Shown here one piece after another: positions 60,867-64,000 of a stretch of DNA of 64,000 nucleotides (within the stretch, counting starts at the first letter, position 1; every line of letters starts with the position of its first letter). The position numbers and the translations under genes were made by a program. The DNA lies in the NCBI RefSeq assembly GCF_018139545.1, contig NZ_JAGSPJ010000002.1:558001-622000 (forward strand), read 5' to 3'. Source of the DNA: Affinundibacterium fentianense (lineage in GTDB: Bacteria; Pseudomonadota; Gammaproteobacteria; Burkholderiales; Burkholderiaceae_D). The notes beneath the pieces are model-generated. The model was not told where the DNA came from and did not search any database. It worked only from the letters and a program-made list of their open reading frames with translations.

Positions 60867-63800
60867 ATGCGCACTGCACTCGCATTCCTTCGTCGTCTAC
60901 TACCTTCTTCATTGACGAATCGCGTCTTTGCACTTTATAGCATCAGCCTCCTCTTCTTTGTCAGCGCCGGGCTCTTTCTGTTTTTGCGCTTTCATTTCCA
61001 ATTGCAAATTGAACAGTCCGAAGAAGCCTCGGTCATGGTGGTCGAAGTCGTCGCCCAAGCAGTACAAGATAGTGTCATTATTGGTGACTACGACACGGTA
61101 CGTAAGACTTTGGACAAAGGCGTCCAAGGCTCGGTCTTTGCGTCCGCTGCATTTATCGATCTCGCAGGTGGGGTCGTCGATGTTAAACGGACGAATACGT
61201 CGAATCCTCCTCCACCGCTTTTCATTGTGAATTGGGTGAATGCGCGGCTACATGATGTCAATCGTACGATCACCGTCGGTGGCAAAGACTATGGCGTCTT
61301 ACGCTTACGCTTTGATACTTTTACGGTAGCGCAAGATCTATGGTCGCTCTCTTTACTAGTGATTAGCGTTGCGATATTCAGCCTTTTGGGTGGCTTGGTC
61401 ATCGTCCGTTTTCCTTTGCAACGCTGGCTCGGAGGCCTAGAACGCCTGCGAGGCATGCTCGAAACACTTGGCACCCCTGGCAGCAGTGTGGTGGAACTCG
61501 ATACGCGCCACGAGCCAAGCGAGATCCAAAAGTTGGTCGATATGTTTAACAAAACCGCCTACTTGGTGCGCGAACGCGAAGCGACGCGACGCGCATTGGA
61601 TGACCAGAAATTCGCGCTCGATCAACATGCAATCGTCAGTATCACCGACCTCGACGGTAAGATTATCTATGCCAACGACAAATTTTGTGAGATTACTGAA
61701 TATAGCCAAGAGGAATTGATCGGAAAAAATCACCGCATCATTCAGTCTGGCTTCCATTCAAGCGATTTTTTCGTCCAGATGTGGGACACCATCTGTGCGG
61801 GTAAAGTCTGGCGCGGCGAAATCTGCAATCGGAAACGCGGCGGTGCTTTGTACTGGGTATCCGCAACGATTGTCCCTCTGCTCGATGCGCAAGGCAAGCC
61901 GCATCAATTCATCGCGATTCGCACGGATATCACCGAAAGTAAAAACGCACAACAATTGATTCTGCAAGCCAAAGAAGCTGCGGAAACGGCGAATCGAGTC
62001 AAGAGCGATTTTTTAGCGAATATGAGCCATGAAATTCGTACGCCGATGAATGGCATTATTGGGATGACCGAGTTGGCGCTCGATACCGATTTAAACACGG
62101 AACAGCGGGAATATATCAACCTCGTCAAAGTTTCAGCGGTTTCACTTTTGCAAATCGTGAACGACATTTTAGATTTCTCCAAGATCGAAGCAGGAAAAAT
62201 GGAAATCGACAAGGTAAGCTTTTCCCTAGAAAGTTTATTGAGCACCACATTAAAAACACTCAGTACGCGAATCGAGCAAGCAAAACTTGAGTTGTTGCTC
62301 GATATTGCCGCCGATGTCCCGCAGTATGTGATCGGCGATCCTGGTCGTCTCAAACAGGTTATTACCAACTTGGTTGGCAACGCGATCAAATTTACGGAGA
62401 CGGGTGAAGTTGTTTTAAGCGTCCGCCTCGCTCCGCCTACTGATGGTGAGAAGGTACAAATTTATTTTGAAGTGCAAGACACCGGGATAGGCATCGCCCG
62501 CGAAAAATTTGATTTGATTTTTAAAGCGTTTTCGCAAGCGGATACTTCGACGACAAGACAGTATGGCGGGACTGGCCTAGGCCTAAGTATTTCCGCGCAG
62601 CTAGTTAAACTAATGGGTGGAGAAATCGGGCTCGATAGCGAGCTGAAACGAGGCAGTCGATTCTACTTTACGATTCCCTTTCATTTCGATCCAAGCCAAG
62701 ACAACACCGCCCCACTCGAATTAACGCAACTACGCGGACAGCACATATTGATCATCGATGATCATCTCCGAAGTCGCGATTTATTAACGCGTCAACTTCA
62801 AGAATGGGATGTACGCACCACCGTCGTCTCCAGTGCAAATGAGGCGTTACAGCTACTGCAGCGCTCCGCCTCACAAGCAAGTTGTTTTGACTGCGTCCTT
62901 ATCGACGCACAAATGCCCATCATGGATGGCTTTCAACTTGCTGAAAGCATGCAAGCATTTTCCGCAAGGATCAAACAGAGCATCATGCTGATCACCTCGG
63001 AAAAGCAACAAACCCATATTGGCGACCTCGATAAATTGGGTATCAAAAACCATTTGCTGAAGCCAATCTCACGCAGTGAATTGTATGCTGCGATTCTTAC
63101 GACGAATCAGGCGTCAGCCTCGCATCAATCCTTACAAACTACATCGCGATTCAAGAAAAATCGGAAGCCTCTGCACATCTTGCTGGCAGAAGACAATTTA
63201 GTGAACCAAACTTTGACAATCCGACTCTTAGAAAAACTTGGTCATACGATACAGTTGGCGGAAAACGGATCTGAAGCCGTGAGACATTTTCAAGAAGGCT
63301 ATTACGACGCAATCTTAATGGATGTCGATATGCCACTCATGAATGGGTATAAAGCCAGTCAAAGAATAAGGCAACTGGAGCAACACAGCCATCAGCATAC
63401 ACCGATCATCGCATTAACGGCGCATGCAATTGAGGGAAGTAAGGAAGCCTGCCTTCAACATGGTATGGACGCCTATCTGAGTAAACCGATTGATGTTGAT
63501 GCACTATGGCGCGAACTTGAAAAAATCCATCACGTCCAACCCACGATCACGCTTTCGGCCTCGCCCGACAACATGTACCAAGGTTCTGCTGATTTGAATA
63601 AAATGCGAGAAATGATTGGCAATGATCGCGAGTTGTTCAACGAATTAAGTCGTCTCTTCGCGCTCGACGCACACAAACATTTAACGGCAATTCAGACGGG
63701 TATCGCTGCTGGTGACTTCCAGGCAATTCGACAAGGTGCCCATTCCATTAAAGGCATGGCTGGGGTTTTTTATGCTGAATCAATAAAGCAGTCGGCGATT

Positions 63801-63905
63801 GCGTTGGAACGCACTTCCGACCTGACACAAGCGCCCCTTTTACTTGAACAACTGCAGCGCCTTATCGCCAACCTAGAACAGACCATCGCCCAGTATCATT
63901 GGTAA
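60867..63905 (+). CDS. Hybrid sensor histidine kinase (BarA-like, PAS-HisKA-ATPase-REC-REC-HPt)
   Basis: A 1012-residue hybrid kinase. Membrane segments near residues 17-43 and 155-178 flank a periplasmic region of about 110 residues; then HAMP, PAS with PAC (FCEITEYSQEELIGKNHRII), and HisKA with His388 in NMSHEIRTPMNGII. The ATPase motifs are NLVGNAIKFT, DTGIGI and GTGLGLSI. Two receiver domains follow (Asp680 in LIDAQMP, Asp819 in LMDVDMP) and a C-terminal HPt with His959 in AHSIKGMAG. The phosphorelay is complete. It starts 18 bases after the PhnD-like gene. No cognate output regulator is in the window. Confidence 0.94.
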   Translation: MRTALAFLRRLLPSSLTNRVFALYSISLLFFVSAGLFLFLRFHFQLQIEQSEEASVMVVEVVAQAVQDSVIIGDYDTVRKTLDKGVQGSVFASAAFIDLAGGVVDVKRTNTSNPPPPLFIVNWVNARLHDVNRTITVGGKDYGVLRLRFDTFTVAQDLWSLSLLVISVAIFSLLGGLVIVRFPLQRWLGGLERLRGMLETLGTPGSSVVELDTRHEPSEIQKLVDMFNKTAYLVREREATRRALDDQKFALDQHAIVSITDLDGKIIYANDKFCEITEYSQEELIGKNHRIIQSGFHSSDFFVQMWDTICAGKVWRGEICNRKRGGALYWVSATIVPLLDAQGKPHQFIAIRTDITESKNAQQLILQAKEAAETANRVKSDFLANMSHEIRTPMNGIIGMTELALDTDLNTEQREYINLVKVSAVSLLQIVNDILDFSKIEAGKMEIDKVSFSLESLLSTTLKTLSTRIEQAKLELLLDIAADVPQYVIGDPGRLKQVITNLVGNAIKFTETGEVVLSVRLAPPTDGEKVQIYFEVQDTGIGIAREKFDLIFKAFSQADTSTTRQYGGTGLGLSISAQLVKLMGGEIGLDSELKRGSRFYFTIPFHFDPSQDNTAPLELTQLRGQHILIIDDHLRSRDLLTRQLQEWDVRTTVVSSANEALQLLQRSASQASCFDCVLIDAQMPIMDGFQLAESMQAFSARIKQSIMLITSEKQQTHIGDLDKLGIKNHLLKPISRSELYAAILTTNQASASHQSLQTTSRFKKNRKPLHILLAEDNLVNQTLTIRLLEKLGHTIQLAENGSEAVRHFQEGYYDAILMDVDMPLMNGYKASQRIRQLEQHSHQHTPIIALTAHAIEGSKEACLQHGMDAYLSKPIDVDALWRELEKIHHVQPTITLSASPDNMYQGSADLNKMREMIGNDRELFNELSRLFALDAHKHLTAIQTGIAAGDFQAIRQGAHSIKGMAGVFYAESIKQSAIALERTSDLTQAPLLLEQLQRLIANLEQTIAQYHW

Positions 63906-63936
63906 GGACAATCACAATAAGGACCGCAAAACCCAA

Positions 63937-64000
63937 TTAAGGTTGCTTCGTATGTTTCAAGCTAAGCGCTAATTTTGCAGCCGCAGCCTCAAAGCGATGG
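63937..64000 (-). CDS. Possible 3' end of a minus-strand gene (partial)
   Basis: An open frame enters from the right edge on the minus strand and ends with TAA at 63937-63939, giving about 20 residues ending LALSLKHTKQP. It is convergent with the hybrid kinase gene. Too short for any family call, and it may be chance. Confidence 0.3.
   Translation of the reverse strand, partial: HRFEAAAAKLALSLKHTKQP

Overview
The window looks like the chromosome of a betaproteobacterium of the order Burkholderiales. Moderate base composition, the tRNA-Tyr/Gly/Thr-tuf-tRNA-Trp-secE-nusG-rplKAJL-rpoB order and the accessory genes suggest an Oxalobacteraceae member such as Undibacterium; the genus is an inference from gene content, not from a search. 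No rRNA, insertion sequence, prophage or CRISPR array was seen. The two ends cut through the rpoB-rpoC spacer (left) and probably the 3' end of a minus-strand gene (right).

Region 1 (1-10000, all minus strand) is the core translation/transcription block. A strong sigma70 stable-RNA promoter (9887-9915) is followed by tRNA-Tyr, tRNA-Gly, tRNA-Thr, tuf and its terminator, then tRNA-Trp, secE, nusG, rplK, rplA, an L10-type leader, rplJ, rplL and rpoB.

Region 2 (10000-34900) is accessory and mostly single genes or short operons: an MgtC-family membrane protein; two secreted peptidase-type enzymes (DUF885 and S9) convergent on a shared terminator; a secreted YCII protein; ArsC; and a plus-strand trio at 18699-22441. 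The trio's first protein resembles cyanophycin synthetase but has a degenerate, truncated Mur-ligase half; it is followed by a SAM methyltransferase and an adenosine-deaminase-family enzyme. Next come a TonB-dependent receptor, a DUF938 methyltransferase, a periplasmic-propeller diguanylate cyclase, a chemotaxis receptor, a binding protein/histidine kinase pair, another orphan binding protein and a PsiF protein.

Region 3 (34900-49600) holds a copper P-type ATPase with a divergent metallochaperone, a binding protein-LrgA-LrgB operon, a sulfotransferase-like protein, a LysR regulator, a small membrane protein, DoxX and pirin genes, a GGDEF-EAL protein and katG.

Region 4 (49800-63905) is catabolic and sensory. 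A LysR gene diverges from an operon of acyl-CoA dehydrogenase, APH-type kinase, histidine phosphatase and SDR, which resembles the phosphorylation route for 4-hydroxyacyl-CoA (Lva, ACAD10/11). An AcoR-like sigma54 activator diverges from an ExaC/AcoD-type aldehyde dehydrogenase and a DUF779 gene; between them lie a textbook -24/-12 promoter and, about 200 bp upstream, a TGTCACA/TGTGACA inverted repeat. Last is a PhnD-like binding protein paired with a BarA-type hybrid histidine kinase.

Two themes recur. There are many periplasmic substrate-binding proteins without permeases, three of them next to a kinase or an LrgAB pair, which suggests solute sensing rather than uptake. Aldehyde and hydroxyacid catabolism sits under dedicated regulators.
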